Shown here: one piece after another, positions 43,338 through 52,774 of the stretch
Layout: every line of letters begins with the position of its first letter
Position numbering within the stretch: position 1 is the first letter of the stretch
Source: CAYFZO01 sp964347615
GTDB taxonomy: Bacteria > Pseudomonadota > Gammaproteobacteria > Poriferisulfidales > Oxydemutatoraceae
Assembly: GCA_964347615.1 (NCBI GenBank)
Contig: CAYFZO010000013.1
Location: forward strand, 1-58,649
Length of the DNA stretch: 58,649 bases
Direction of reading: 5' to 3'
Made by a program: the position numbers and the translations under genes
The notes under the pieces: generated by a model
What the model was told of the DNA's origin: nothing
The model's input: only the letters and a program-made list of their open reading frames with translations
The model's database searches: none

Positions 43338-43965
43338 CCCTGCGCCCAAGCGGCTGGTGACCCTGATCTCCGGCACGGGCAGCAACCTGCAGGCGATCCT
43401 CGACGCACTCGCCGCGGGAACGATCAACGCGACGATGGCGTGCGTCGTCAGCAACCGCGCCGACGCGGCGGGCCTTGACAAGGCACGCGCCGCGGGCGTC
43501 GCAACCGAGCTGGTCGAGGACGACAACGCGCTGAGCCGGACCCTCGAGACGCTTGCCCCCGACGTAATCGCGCTCGCCGGCTTCATGCGTCTGCTCGGCG
43601 CCGACCTCGTGCAACGCTTCAACGGACGGATCTTCAACGTCCACCCGTCGCTGCTGCCGAAATACAGGGGCTTGCACACGCACCGGCGCGTGTTCGAGAA
43701 CGGCGACGAGGTGCACGGTTGCAGCGTGCACTTCGTGACCGAAGCGCTCGACGCGGGGCCGGTCGTGATGCAGGCGCGCGTACCGGTGCTCAAGGGCGAC
43801 ACGCCCGAGACGCTGGCGGCGCGCGTACTCAAGCGCGAACACGTCGTCTACCCGCGGGTGCTCGGCTGGTACTGCCAGGACCGGCTGCGTCTCGACGACG
43901 GGCGTTGCGTGCTCGACGGCGTACCGCTCGAACGACCGGTGCTGCTCGAAGGAAACGACGCATGA
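43330..43965 (+). CDS. purN: Phosphoribosylglycinamide formyltransferase
   Basis: A 211-residue 10-formyl-THF-dependent GAR transformylase. SGTGSNLQAI, AGFMRLL, the catalytic NVHPSLLPKYRGLHTH and GCSVHFVTEALDAGPVVMQ are visible. The start within the purM 3' end and the ATGA overlap with the next gene make a coupled run. Confidence 0.96.
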   Translation: MSDPAPKRLVTLISGTGSNLQAILDALAAGTINATMACVVSNRADAAGLDKARAAGVATELVEDDNALSRTLETLAPDVIALAGFMRLLGADLVQRFNGRIFNVHPSLLPKYRGLHTHRRVFENGDEVHGCSVHFVTEALDAGPVVMQARVPVLKGDTPETLAARVLKREHVVYPRVLGWYCQDRLRLDDGRCVLDGVPLERPVLLEGNDA

Positions 43966-44702
43966 GAAGACGCGCCGCAACGACCTGCGCCCAGCTGATA
44001 TTGTGCGCCGCCGCCTGCTCCGCCGCCGGCGTCAACGCGGAGCTCGTCGATTTCAGGATCGACTACGACGTCCGCCTCGCCGGCATCGGCGCGGGCAACG
44101 GCGTGGTGCGGCTTGAAGTCAACGACGACCGCCTGCTGTACGTCCTGACCGTCACCCCGCGAGGACTGTTTTCGACCCTGTTCGGCGACACGTTGCAGAT
44201 CAGGTCCCGATTGCGTTCGGAAGACGGGCGTCTCGTCGCCGAGGAGTACGTCAAGGAACACGCGCGCAACCCGGAAAAAGATCAGCGCTATCGCTTTGAG
44301 GCCCACGGCCGTGCGGTCGAGGTCTTGAAGGAAGGCCGCGTTTCCTTTCTTTCGATTCCGTCCGGCACCCTCGACGAAGCCTCGGTGCAGCTGCAGCTGA
44401 CCCTTGACGTTCCGACGGGCGACGGCCCGTGGCGCTACACCGTGGTCTCGAACGGCAAGCTCAAGCACTATCGCTTCACCCGAGCCGACGCGGAAAAGAT
44501 CACCACCGCCCTCGGCGAAATCGACACGTTACGGGTCGAACGCGCCAGACTGCACAACGGTGAAGACGACGAACTTGACCACCGCTATTGGCTGAGCCCG
44601 GCGCACGGCTACCTGCCGGTGAAGGTAGAGCGGATCGAGGACGGGCGGGTCAAAAGGACGATGACCGTCACCCGACTGCGCCGCGGCGAAGCAATAAGAT
44701 AG
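43962..44702 (+). CDS. Exported DUF3108 protein
   Basis: A 246-residue protein with a signal peptide (about 1-25, CAQLILCAAACSAAGVNA) and a beta-rich DUF3108 domain: FRIDYDVRLAGIGAGNG, SRLRSEDGRL, LQLTLD, YTVVSNGKLKHYRF and WLSPAHGYLPVKVERIEDG. Common after purN in gammaproteobacteria. Function unknown; periplasmic or outer-membrane location inferred. Confidence 0.85.
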   Translation: MRRRAATTCAQLILCAAACSAAGVNAELVDFRIDYDVRLAGIGAGNGVVRLEVNDDRLLYVLTVTPRGLFSTLFGDTLQIRSRLRSEDGRLVAEEYVKEHARNPEKDQRYRFEAHGRAVEVLKEGRVSFLSIPSGTLDEASVQLQLTLDVPTGDGPWRYTVVSNGKLKHYRFTRADAEKITTALGEIDTLRVERARLHNGEDDELDHRYWLSPAHGYLPVKVERIEDGRVKRTMTVTRLRRGEAIR

Positions 44703-44729
44703 GGTTTCCCGAAACCGACCGCGTGTCCC

Positions 44730-45812
44730 ATGCCGAACAACCGCGACCCCGCCGACACGCCTGAGCCGACCGACGAAACGTCGCACGCCGGCGGTTGCCG
44801 TCGCGCCGCCCGGGCCGACTACCTGCTGTGGAGCTGTTCCGTCGCGACGGCGACGCTGGTCGGCGCGCATTTCCTGCCGTTGCCGGCCGGTGTCCTCGAC
44901 GCACTGGCGCAAGCCGCGTTCGAGATATTCGCCGAGATCTGGTGGGGCATCGTCATCGGCGTCTTCAGCGTGGGGCTGCTGTCGAAAGTGCCGCGTGAAT
45001 TCGTCATCGGCGTACTCGGGCGCGGCGGGACTTTCGGCGGCGTGCTGCGCGCGACCGGCGCGGGGGTGTTGTTCGACGTGTGCAGTCACGGCGTACTGAT
45101 TCTGGGGATGAAACTGTACGAGCGCGGCGCGAGCCCGGGACAGGTGGCGGCCTTCCTGGTCTCGTCTCCGTGGAACTCGTTTTCGCTGACGCTGATTCTG
45201 ATCGGGCTGGTTGGGCTGGGGTGGACGCTTGCGTTCATCGTCTTCTCGATGCTCGTCGCCATCGTCACCGGGGTCGCGTTCGACCGCCTGGTCGAGCACG
45301 GCACGCTTCCGCGGAACCCGCACCAGGCTGAGGCGGATTCGCTCGAACGCTTCGACTTCCTCGCCGAAGCGCGCAGGGGGATCGCCGGGACGCGCCTGAA
45401 CCGGGACTTCTTCACCGACGTCGTGCGCGACGGGCTTTCGGGCTCGCGGATGGTGCTTCGCTGGGTCCTCTTCGGCCTGTTGACCGCCGCGGTGATTCGC
45501 GCCGTGGTACCGCTGCATCATTTCGAAGGCCTGTTCGGCCCGACGCTCGCGGGACTCGGGCTGACGCTGGTCGCGGCGACCATCATCGAAGTCTGTTCCG
45601 AAGGCACCGTGCCGATTGCCGGCGACCTGCTGACCCGCGCGCGGGCGCCCGGCAACGCGTTCACCTTCCTGATGGCCGGGGTTGCAACCGACTACACCGA
45701 AATCATGTCGTTGCGCGAGACGACGAAGTCCTGGCGCACCGCGCTGTTCCTGCCGCTGGTCACGCTGCCGCAGATCCTGCTGCTCGGCTGGCTGATGAAC
45801 ACCGGCGGCTGA
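44730..45812 (+). CDS. Permease of the ArsP/SO_0444 type
   Basis: A 360-residue membrane protein with two homologous halves. Each half carries a Cys-Ser/Gly motif before a helix: VCSHGVLILGMKLYERGASP and EVCSEGTVPIAGDLLTRARAP, followed by SPWNSFSLTLILI and ATDYTEIMSLRET. This is the DUF318/ArsP_1 family, whose members export organoarsenicals or metals. The substrate here is unknown. It is 27 bp downstream of the DUF3108 gene, an unusual neighbour for purine genes. Confidence 0.82.
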   Translation: MPNNRDPADTPEPTDETSHAGGCRRAARADYLLWSCSVATATLVGAHFLPLPAGVLDALAQAAFEIFAEIWWGIVIGVFSVGLLSKVPREFVIGVLGRGGTFGGVLRATGAGVLFDVCSHGVLILGMKLYERGASPGQVAAFLVSSPWNSFSLTLILIGLVGLGWTLAFIVFSMLVAIVTGVAFDRLVEHGTLPRNPHQAEADSLERFDFLAEARRGIAGTRLNRDFFTDVVRDGLSGSRMVLRWVLFGLLTAAVIRAVVPLHHFEGLFGPTLAGLGLTLVAATIIEVCSEGTVPIAGDLLTRARAPGNAFTFLMAGVATDYTEIMSLRETTKSWRTALFLPLVTLPQILLLGWLMNTGG

Positions 45813-45936
45813 AGCCGGACGGGCGACGATTTCGTCCCAGTCGTACCAACATATCAATCGCCACAAACGACGAGGATTCGATGGGTGGGGTAACGAATAT
45901 GAAGACTGATCGAGGTTGCCGGGGCGAACGCGCGCT

Positions 45937-47277
45937 TCAGTCGCCGGCGATGGTCATGCCGTCAATCAGCAGCGAGCCGCAGCGAATCCTGCCGCGCTCG
46001 TCCACGTCGTCGCCGGCGGCAAGGACGCCGCCGAACACGTCGCGCAAGTTGGCGGCGATGGTCACCTCCGACACCGGATAGGCGATCCTGCCGCCCTCGA
46101 CCCAAAACCCCGCGGCACCGCGCGAGTAGTCTCCGGTGACCAGGTTGGCGCCCTGCCCCATCAGTTCGGTGACGAAAAACCCTTCGCCCATTTCCGCAAG
46201 CAACTCGTCGAACGGACGGGTGCTGCCTTCAAACATCCAGTTGTGCACGCCGCCCGCGTTGGCGGTGGTCTCCATGCCGAGCTTGCGCGCCGAGTAACTG
46301 TCGAGCAGATACCCAGCAAGCACACCGTCCTCGACAATCACGCGCTCGCGGGTCGCAACGCCCTCGGCGTCGAAAGACGCGCTGCCGAGCGCGCCGGGCA
46401 AGTGCGGACGCTCGACAATCCGGACAAACGAGGGAAACAACCGCTCGCCGAGCGCGTCGAGCAGGAATGAGGTCTTGCGGTACAACGCACCTCCGCTGAT
46501 CGCGCCGGCCAGCTGCGACAGCAGCCCGCACGCGAGCGCGGCCTCGAACAACACCGGTTTCTTGCGCGTCTTCAGCCGCCGTGCACCGAGGCGACGCACC
46601 GCACGCTCGCCCGCCCGACGCCCGACCTCGCGGTGCGGTTCCAAGCAATCGGGGTGGCGGTGGACGCTGTACCAGAAATCCCGCTGCATTCCGCCGTCGT
46701 CGCCGGCGACCGCGATGCCGCTGAGGCTGTGGCGGGTAGCGGCGGAAGTGTGCGAGAAGCCGTGGGTGTTCGCGTAGCAATGAATGCTGCGCTCGGTCGA
46801 AACCGACGCCCCTTCGGTGTTGACGACTTTCTCGACCGCGCGCATCTCATCCTCGCACTCGACCGCGACGCCGATTGCGTGCTCGATGTCGAGGTCCCAG
46901 CGCCGGTCGAGGTCGAGGTCGGGAAACTCGGTCGCCATCAGCCCGGCGTCGGCGAGACCGGCGCAGTCGTCCTCGGAGGTGTAGCGTGCAAAATCGCAGG
47001 CGGCCTTGACCGCCTCGGCGATCGACTCGGGCGCTAAATCGGACGCGCTGGCACTGCCCTTGCGCGCACCGAAATAGACCGTCACCCCAAAAGACCGTTC
47101 GTTGCCGTGCTCGAGGGTCTCGACGTCGCCCGCGCGCGCGGTGACCGAAAACCCGAGGCTCGCGCTCGCGTCCGTCTCGGCGGCGTCGGCACCGAGGCGC
47201 GCGGCTTCCTCGAGCGCAAGGCCGGCGGCCGCCGGCAGGCTTTGTTCCAGCGCCGACGCGCTTGCGTCCGCGCTCAC
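45937..47277 (-). CDS. pmbA: Metalloprotease-partner PmbA (TldE)
   Basis: A 446-residue protein of the TldD/PmbA family. With TldD it forms a heterodimer protease that matures microcin B17 and degrades CcdA in E. coli. Conserved parts include SFGVTVYFGARKGSA, YTSEDDCAGLAD and MFEGSTRPFDEL with NWMF before it and NLVTGDYSRGAAGFWVEGG. As expected for this subunit there is no HExxxH. The GTG start overlaps the tldD stop by four bases. Confidence 0.93.
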   Translation of the reverse strand: MSADASASALEQSLPAAAGLALEEAARLGADAAETDASASLGFSVTARAGDVETLEHGNERSFGVTVYFGARKGSASASDLAPESIAEAVKAACDFARYTSEDDCAGLADAGLMATEFPDLDLDRRWDLDIEHAIGVAVECEDEMRAVEKVVNTEGASVSTERSIHCYANTHGFSHTSAATRHSLSGIAVAGDDGGMQRDFWYSVHRHPDCLEPHREVGRRAGERAVRRLGARRLKTRKKPVLFEAALACGLLSQLAGAISGGALYRKTSFLLDALGERLFPSFVRIVERPHLPGALGSASFDAEGVATRERVIVEDGVLAGYLLDSYSARKLGMETTANAGGVHNWMFEGSTRPFDELLAEMGEGFFVTELMGQGANLVTGDYSRGAAGFWVEGGRIAYPVSEVTIAANLRDVFGGVLAAGDDVDERGRIRCGSLLIDGMTIAGD

Positions 47278-48716
47278 GTCCCGGCGCCTCCGACGGTGAG
47301 ACCGTCAACGCGCAAGGTCGGCTGGCCGACGCCGACCGGCACCATCTGCCCCTGCTTGCCGCAGGTGCCGATGCCGTCGTCGAGCCTGAGGTCGTTGCCG
47401 ATCATCTTCACCCGCGTCAGCACCTCGGCACCCTGCCCGACCAAGGTTGCACCTTTGACCGGCGCGGTGACCTTGCCTTTCTCGATCAGATACGCTTCCG
47501 ACGCCGAGAACACGAACTGCCCCGACGTGATGTCCACCTGCCCGCCGCCGAAGTTGACGGCATAGACCCCCTTGTCCACCGACGCGATGATTTCCTCGGG
47601 GGCGCTTTCGCCCGCGAGCATGTAGGTATTGGTCATGCGCGGCATCGGCAGGTGCGCGTAGGACTCGCGCCGCCCGTTGCCGGTCGCGGCGACTCCCATC
47701 AACCGGGCGTTCATCCGGTCCTGCATGAACCCCCGCATGATGCCGTCCTCGATCAGGGTCGTGCATTGGGTCGGCGTGCCTTCGTCGTCGACGTTCAACG
47801 AGCCGCGACGGTTCTCGAGCGTGCCGTCGTCCACCACCGTCACCCCCGGCGCCGCGACGCGCTCACCGACGCGCCCGCTGAAAACCGAAATGCCTTTGCG
47901 CGCGAAGTCGCCCTCGAGTCCGTGCCCGACGGCTTCGTGCAACAGGATGCCGGGCCAGCCGGGGCCGAGCACCACGACCATGTTGCCCGCCGGCGCCTCG
48001 ACGGCTTCGAGATTCCGCAGGGCTTGACGTACCGCCTCGTCCACCAGCGACTTCGCGGTGCCGCGCTGGATCAGGGTCTCGTAGCCGTAGCGTCCGCCGG
48101 CACCCGCCACACCGCGCTCGCGCCGCCCGCCCTGCTCAGCGATGACGCTGACGTTCAAGCGCACCAGCGGACGCACGTCGGCGGTCAGGCCGCCGTCGGC
48201 GGTCGCAACCATCATGACCTCGTGCTCGGCCGCAAGCGACGCCATCACCTGCCGCACCCTCGGGTCGCAGGCACGCGCCGTCTCGTCGATGGATCTCAGC
48301 AACTCGACCTTGCCGGCTTCGGCGAGACCACGCATCGGATCGCTCGTCGCGTACAAACCGCGGTCGCCCGCGCCGCGCCGCGCAGCCACCCGCTTGCCGT
48401 GTCCCGACCGCGCGATACAACGCGCCGCACGGCCCGCCTCGAGCAACGCCGGCAGGGTAATCTCGTCGGAGTGGGCGAAACCGGTTTTCTCGCCGCTGAC
48501 CGCGCGTACGCCGACGCCCTGATCCACGCCGAACCCGGCTTCCTTGACGAGACCGTCCTCGAGCGCCCACGACTCGTGGCGCGAGCACTGCATGAACACG
48601 TCGCCGTCGTCTATGCTCGGCCCCATCAGTTGCGACAGGACTTCGCCCAGATGTTTCTCCTCGAGCCCGAACGGGCTGAGCAGCTTCCGCTTCGCAATCG
48701 TCAGCGCTTGTCCCAT
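47274..48716 (-). CDS. tldD: Metalloprotease TldD
   Basis: A 480-residue catalytic subunit of TldD/E. The zinc motif HEAVGHGLEGDF (HExxxH) is present with the downstream Cys-containing TCGKQGQ loop and VGQGAEVLTRV. ATG 48716 has GGGAGA at good spacing; a TTG one codon earlier is less likely. Coupled with pmbA, which suggests that both subunits are made together. Confidence 0.94.
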   Translation of the reverse strand: MGQALTIAKRKLLSPFGLEEKHLGEVLSQLMGPSIDDGDVFMQCSRHESWALEDGLVKEAGFGVDQGVGVRAVSGEKTGFAHSDEITLPALLEAGRAARCIARSGHGKRVAARRGAGDRGLYATSDPMRGLAEAGKVELLRSIDETARACDPRVRQVMASLAAEHEVMMVATADGGLTADVRPLVRLNVSVIAEQGGRRERGVAGAGGRYGYETLIQRGTAKSLVDEAVRQALRNLEAVEAPAGNMVVVLGPGWPGILLHEAVGHGLEGDFARKGISVFSGRVGERVAAPGVTVVDDGTLENRRGSLNVDDEGTPTQCTTLIEDGIMRGFMQDRMNARLMGVAATGNGRRESYAHLPMPRMTNTYMLAGESAPEEIIASVDKGVYAVNFGGGQVDITSGQFVFSASEAYLIEKGKVTAPVKGATLVGQGAEVLTRVKMIGNDLRLDDGIGTCGKQGQMVPVGVGQPTLRVDGLTVGGAGT

Positions 48717-48756
48717 CAATCTCTCCCGGATTCCGCGTCCATCGGTGCCTAGCCTA

Positions 48757-49596
48757 TCATTGCGCGGTCGGTTCGCCGCCGCCTTTCAGACGGCGATGCT
48801 CGAGGCAGGGGAAATCCCGGCGCACGCGCGCCTGATACGCGGGGTCGGGCGTGGCGCAGGCGACGCCCTCTTCCGCCCCGAGTGCGGCGAGCACGACGCC
48901 CCACGGATCGAGCACCATGCTGTGTCCCCAAGTCTCGCGCCCGCCGGCGTGGCTTCCGGTCTGATCGGCGGCGACAACGTAGGCGAGATTCTCGATTGCG
49001 CGGGCGCGCAGCAACGGCTCCCAATGCGCCTTCCCGGTCGTCGCGGTGAACGCCGAAGGCAGCACGATGAGCTCGACCCCGCGGTCGAGCATCGCACGAA
49101 ACAGCTCGGGAAAGCGCAGGTCGTAACACACCGCGAGGCCGCAACGCCCGAACGGCGTGTCGACGACGACGACCTCGTCGCCGGACGTGAACGTGCGCGA
49201 CTCCGAATAATCCTCGCCGCTGTCGTGCACGTGCACGTCGAACAGATGCAACTTGCGGTACATCGCAACGCGCTGCCCCTCGGAATCGTACAAGGCGCAA
49301 GCGGCGTACGCCCGCTCCGGGTGAGGCGAACGCAGCGGAAAAGTGCCCCCGACCAGCCAGACGCCGTGCCGGTCGGCCTGCCCGGCGAGGAAGTCCTGAA
49401 TCGGCCCCGCACCCTCGTCCTCGCACACGCCCGCCTGCTCGCTCAGGTCGCGCCCGATGAACGCGAACACCTCGGGCAACACCACCAGTCCCGCCCCCGA
49501 CGCCGCGGCGCGCTCGATCAACTCGCCCGCGCGGGCGAGGTTCGCGCCGACGTCGTCGCCGCTGTTCATCTGCACCGCTGCAATCTTGGAATTCAC
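48757..49596 (-). CDS. Carbon-nitrogen hydrolase (deaminated-glutathione amidase-like)
   Basis: A 279-residue nitrilase-superfamily enzyme. The catalytic triad is visible: Glu in VLPEVFAFIG, Lys in YRKLHLFDV and Cys in AVCYDLRFPELF. Close to Nit1/NitA enzymes that repair deaminated glutathione. The GTG start has AGGAGG nine bases upstream. Often linked to tldD in gammaproteobacteria, as here. Confidence 0.9.
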   Translation of the reverse strand: MNSKIAAVQMNSGDDVGANLARAGELIERAAASGAGLVVLPEVFAFIGRDLSEQAGVCEDEGAGPIQDFLAGQADRHGVWLVGGTFPLRSPHPERAYAACALYDSEGQRVAMYRKLHLFDVHVHDSGEDYSESRTFTSGDEVVVVDTPFGRCGLAVCYDLRFPELFRAMLDRGVELIVLPSAFTATTGKAHWEPLLRARAIENLAYVVAADQTGSHAGGRETWGHSMVLDPWGVVLAALGAEEGVACATPDPAYQARVRRDFPCLEHRRLKGGGEPTAQ

Positions 49597-49848
49597 GGCT
49601 TGTCGCCTCCTTCAGTCCCGTCGCCGTCGCGTCTCAGGCAATGACATTCTAAGCGAGGTTCGAGACGGCGGCCCAAGGAACTCAAGGCGGAGAAAACTAA
49701 ACGAGCCCTCCCCTTCAACGCTCGCAGCCGCCGAAATATGCAAGGGCTACAACCTGATACACGCGTGAACAAACGCCGGAGTCAATGCCTCCTTATTTGG
49801 CATGAGGTGCGAGCACAATTTGCCATCAAGCTTGAAGGCCGGTTTATG

Positions 49849-50727
49849 CTAAGCAACCGATGAATGGCTTACACGCAAAATTCCTGACAGTTCCTTCCTG
49901 ACAGTCCCCTTTATTGCCTCACGCTTAAGCTGTTCCCCGTTATATTCTTCTTGGAGGCCAAGTCGTCTCAACCCAATTTTTATGTAATCCTCCTGCAGCT
50001 CTACACCTATTGATTTTCTTCCCAGCTTTTTAGCAACAAATGACGTCGTGAAAGTCCCGGAGAAAGGGTCAAGAACAACGTCTCCTCTGTTGGTGCTTGC
50101 CTTGACGATACGCTCCAAAAGCGCAACCGGCTTTTGAGTCGGATGGTTTTCATATTCTTCCATGCGGTAACGGACCCTGGGAAAAACCCAAACGTTACCG
50201 GGGACTTTTTTTGAGTTATAAACTTGCGGCGGGCGCTTTCTGTAATCGATTAACTTTCTCTTTGCCCCTGTTTTGGCTTCGACAAGTATGTCTTCAGCGT
50301 TAAAAACATACTTGCTCTTGTCTTTCACACAAAACAAAATCGGTTCATACAGCGAGCCGTAATACTTCCTTGCCTGTACCCCGGAACTGTCGTAACACCA
50401 GACTATGCGGGACATAATCTCAATCTTATCTCGCAAAAAAAGATCGAAATACGGCACGGATTGCGTAGATGCCATAAGATACAAGCTGCCGTTCGGCTTG
50501 ATTTTCCTGATGACCATATCCAACCACTTACAACACCAATCCATATAGCTTCGGTCGTCACTCCACTTATCCTTATATCCGTTAAAGTCCTTACCTATGT
50601 TGTAAGGCGGGTCAACAAAAACCAAGTCAACGGAACCATCCTTAATTCCTTTCAACGCGACGATAGCATCCCCCATAACTACCTTATGCTCGTTATTCCC
50701 AAAAATTGTTAAACCCGTCGTTTTCAC
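49849..50727 (-). CDS. Adenine-specific DNA methyltransferase, YhdJ-like
   Basis: A 292-residue beta-class methyltransferase: motif IV DPPYNIG comes first, motif I DPFSGTFTTSFVAKKLGRK last. Stretches such as IVWCYDSSGVQA, GSLYEPILF, LIDYRKRPPQVYN and KVPGNVW are nearly shared with E. coli YhdJ, which methylates the second A of ATGCAT. GTG 50727 is chosen: AGGTGA lies just upstream, and a TTG at 50751 falls inside the promoter. More A/T-rich than its neighbours and with no restriction gene nearby, so a transferred orphan enzyme is likely. Confidence 0.88.
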   Translation of the reverse strand: MKTTGLTIFGNNEHKVVMGDAIVALKGIKDGSVDLVFVDPPYNIGKDFNGYKDKWSDDRSYMDWCCKWLDMVIRKIKPNGSLYLMASTQSVPYFDLFLRDKIEIMSRIVWCYDSSGVQARKYYGSLYEPILFCVKDKSKYVFNAEDILVEAKTGAKRKLIDYRKRPPQVYNSKKVPGNVWVFPRVRYRMEEYENHPTQKPVALLERIVKASTNRGDVVLDPFSGTFTTSFVAKKLGRKSIGVELQEDYIKIGLRRLGLQEEYNGEQLKREAIKGTVRKELSGILRVSHSSVA

Positions 50728-50750
50728 AGTTTCACCTGAAGTTGAAGCCA

Positions 50751-50780
50751 ATTATACTTTTTGGACCTGTAATTTCGCAA
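50751..50780 (-). promoter_or_regulatory. Sigma-70 promoter of the methyltransferase gene
   Basis: On the minus strand TTGCGA (50775-50780), 18 bp, TATAAT (50751-50756). The predicted start of transcription near 50744 leaves about 17 bases of leader before GTG 50727. The -10 covers the TTG at 50751 and so rules it out as the start. Confidence 0.65.
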
Positions 50781-50909
50781 GGTTTCCGAACCAATCTCGT
50801 GCAGGCGGCCTGCCAGCCCAAACGAAATTTATACCGCGTGGAGTGCAGGGACGGGAAAACACGACGAATCAGAGACAAGCTGGCGCCGGGTCCGAGCTCG
50901 GCGGTTTGC

Positions 50910-50915
50910 TACAAT
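50910..50915 (+). promoter_or_regulatory. Putative extended -10 of ilvD
   Basis: TACAAT preceded by TTTGC (TG-n pattern), 44 bp upstream of the ilvD ATG. No clear -35. Confidence 0.35.
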
Positions 50916-50959
50916 GCCGCCCCCCAAGAACGCCGGCAACGGTCAAGCGCTTCCGGAAC

Positions 50960-52642
50960 ATGGCCGCAAACAAAAAACTCAGGAAACATTCGTCGCCGAT
51001 GGTGGACGGCGTCGAACGCGCGCCCAGCCGCGCGATGTTGCGCGCGGTCGGCTTCAAGGACGCCGATTTCAAGAAGCCGCAAATCGGCGTCGCCTCGACC
51101 TGGAGCGAGGTCACGCCGTGTAACGTGCATATAGACAGGCTCGCGCGCCACGCCGCGCGCGGCGCCGACGAAGCCGGCGCCAAGGCGGTGATTTTCAACA
51201 CCATCACGATCTCGGACGGTATCTCGATGGGCACCGAAGGCATGAAGTATTCGCTGGTGTCGCGCGAGGTCATCGCCGATTCGGTCGAGACCGTCGTCGC
51301 GTGCGAGGGCTTCGACGGCTTGGTCGCGGTCGGCGGCTGCGACAAGAACATGCCCGGCTGCATGATCGCGCTGGCGCGGCTCAACCGCCCCGCGGTGTTC
51401 GTCTACGGCGGCACGATCCTGCCCGGCGTGCGGCACCGACGCAAGGTAGACGTCGTCTCGGTGTTCGAGGCCGTCGGCGAAGCGGCACGTCGCAAGATCA
51501 GCAGGAAGGAGCTGCACGCGATCGAATCCTGCGCGATTCCGGGACCCGGCTCGTGCGGCGGCATGTACACCGCGAACACGATGGCGTCGGCGATCGAGGC
51601 GATGGGCATGAGCCTGCCGGGCAGCTCGGCGCAAAACGCGACGTCGCGAGCCAAGGTGCACGACTGCGTCGCCGCGGGCGCGGCGGTGATGAAGTTGATC
51701 AAGCAAGACGTCGCGCCGCTCGACGTGATGACCAGGAAAGCGTTCGAGAACGCCGTCACGGTGGTCACGGCGCTCGGCGGCTCGACCAACGCGGTGCTGC
51801 ACCTGCTCGCGATGGCGCACGCCTGCGGCGTCAAGTTCAAACTCGACGATTTCACCCGCATCGGGCGGCGCGTGCCGGTGCTCGCCGACCTCAAGCCGAG
51901 CGGACGCTACCTGATGTCGGAACTGGTCGCCATCGGCGGCATCCAGCCGCTGATGAAGACGCTGCTCGACGCGGGGCTGATGCACGGCGACTGCCTGACC
52001 GTCACCGGACGTACGCTCGGCGAGAACCTCGCCGACGTCAAGCCCTATCCCCGACGCCAGGACATCATCCGTCCGCTCGACGACCCGATCAAACGCGACG
52101 GACATCTGGTGATCCTGTACGGCAATCTCGCACCGCAAGGCGCGGTGGCGAAAATCACCGGCAAGGAGGGCCTGCGCTTCAGCGGAACCGCGCGGGTGTT
52201 CGCCTCCGAGGAAGACGCGCTGAAACGCATTCTCGACGGCACGGTCAAGAAAGGCGACGTGATCGTCATCCGTTACGAAGGCCCCCGGGGCGGGCCGGGC
52301 ATGCGTGAGATGCTCGCGCCGACGTCGGCGGTGACGGGCAAAGGACTCGGCAAGGACGTCGCCCTGATCACCGACGGACGTTTCTCGGGCGGCAGCCACG
52401 GCTTCGTCGTCGGGCACATCACCCCCGAAGCCGCCACCGGCGGACCGCTCGCCGTCGTGCGCAACGGCGACACCGTCACGATCGACGCGGCGGCGCGCGA
52501 AATCAATCTCGAGGTCTCACCGGCTGAAATCCGCCGCCGTCTGAAGGCTTGGAAAGCGCCGCGCCCGCGCTACCGCCGGGGCGTGCTCGCGAAATACGCC
52601 AAGCAGGTCGGCTCGGCGTCCGAAGGCGCAATCACCGACTAG
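50960..52642 (+). CDS. ilvD: Dihydroxy-acid dehydratase
   Basis: A 560-residue iron-sulfur enzyme, the third common step of valine and isoleucine synthesis. Cluster cysteines are in VTPCNVH, GGCDKNMPGC and PGPGSCGGMYTANTM; GPRGGPGMREM and TDGRFSGGSHGF mark the C-terminal half. ATG 50960 gives the usual length; the open frame continues upstream without support. The pathway mates ilvC, ilvN and leuA are 35 kb away. Confidence 0.96.
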   Translation: MAANKKLRKHSSPMVDGVERAPSRAMLRAVGFKDADFKKPQIGVASTWSEVTPCNVHIDRLARHAARGADEAGAKAVIFNTITISDGISMGTEGMKYSLVSREVIADSVETVVACEGFDGLVAVGGCDKNMPGCMIALARLNRPAVFVYGGTILPGVRHRRKVDVVSVFEAVGEAARRKISRKELHAIESCAIPGPGSCGGMYTANTMASAIEAMGMSLPGSSAQNATSRAKVHDCVAAGAAVMKLIKQDVAPLDVMTRKAFENAVTVVTALGGSTNAVLHLLAMAHACGVKFKLDDFTRIGRRVPVLADLKPSGRYLMSELVAIGGIQPLMKTLLDAGLMHGDCLTVTGRTLGENLADVKPYPRRQDIIRPLDDPIKRDGHLVILYGNLAPQGAVAKITGKEGLRFSGTARVFASEEDALKRILDGTVKKGDVIVIRYEGPRGGPGMREMLAPTSAVTGKGLGKDVALITDGRFSGGSHGFVVGHITPEAATGGPLAVVRNGDTVTIDAAAREINLEVSPAEIRRRLKAWKAPRPRYRRGVLAKYAKQVGSASEGAITD

Positions 52643-52774
52643 TCCGAGGCAACCCTTAAGGAATACGCCGAGGTAGGTCACCGACCGGGCGACGAACTCG
52701 ACCTCGACGAACGACGAAATTCGGCTCAGACGTCTCGACTTCACCGACAAAACCCAGTATCATCAGCTTTCGTT

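Noticed and set aside
52643..52774. A possible decayed copy of the ilvD 3' end in the ilvD-pntA spacer (AATACGCC recurs)
   Set aside because: Only about 14 of 19 bases agree and the similarity stops there, too little to call a duplication.
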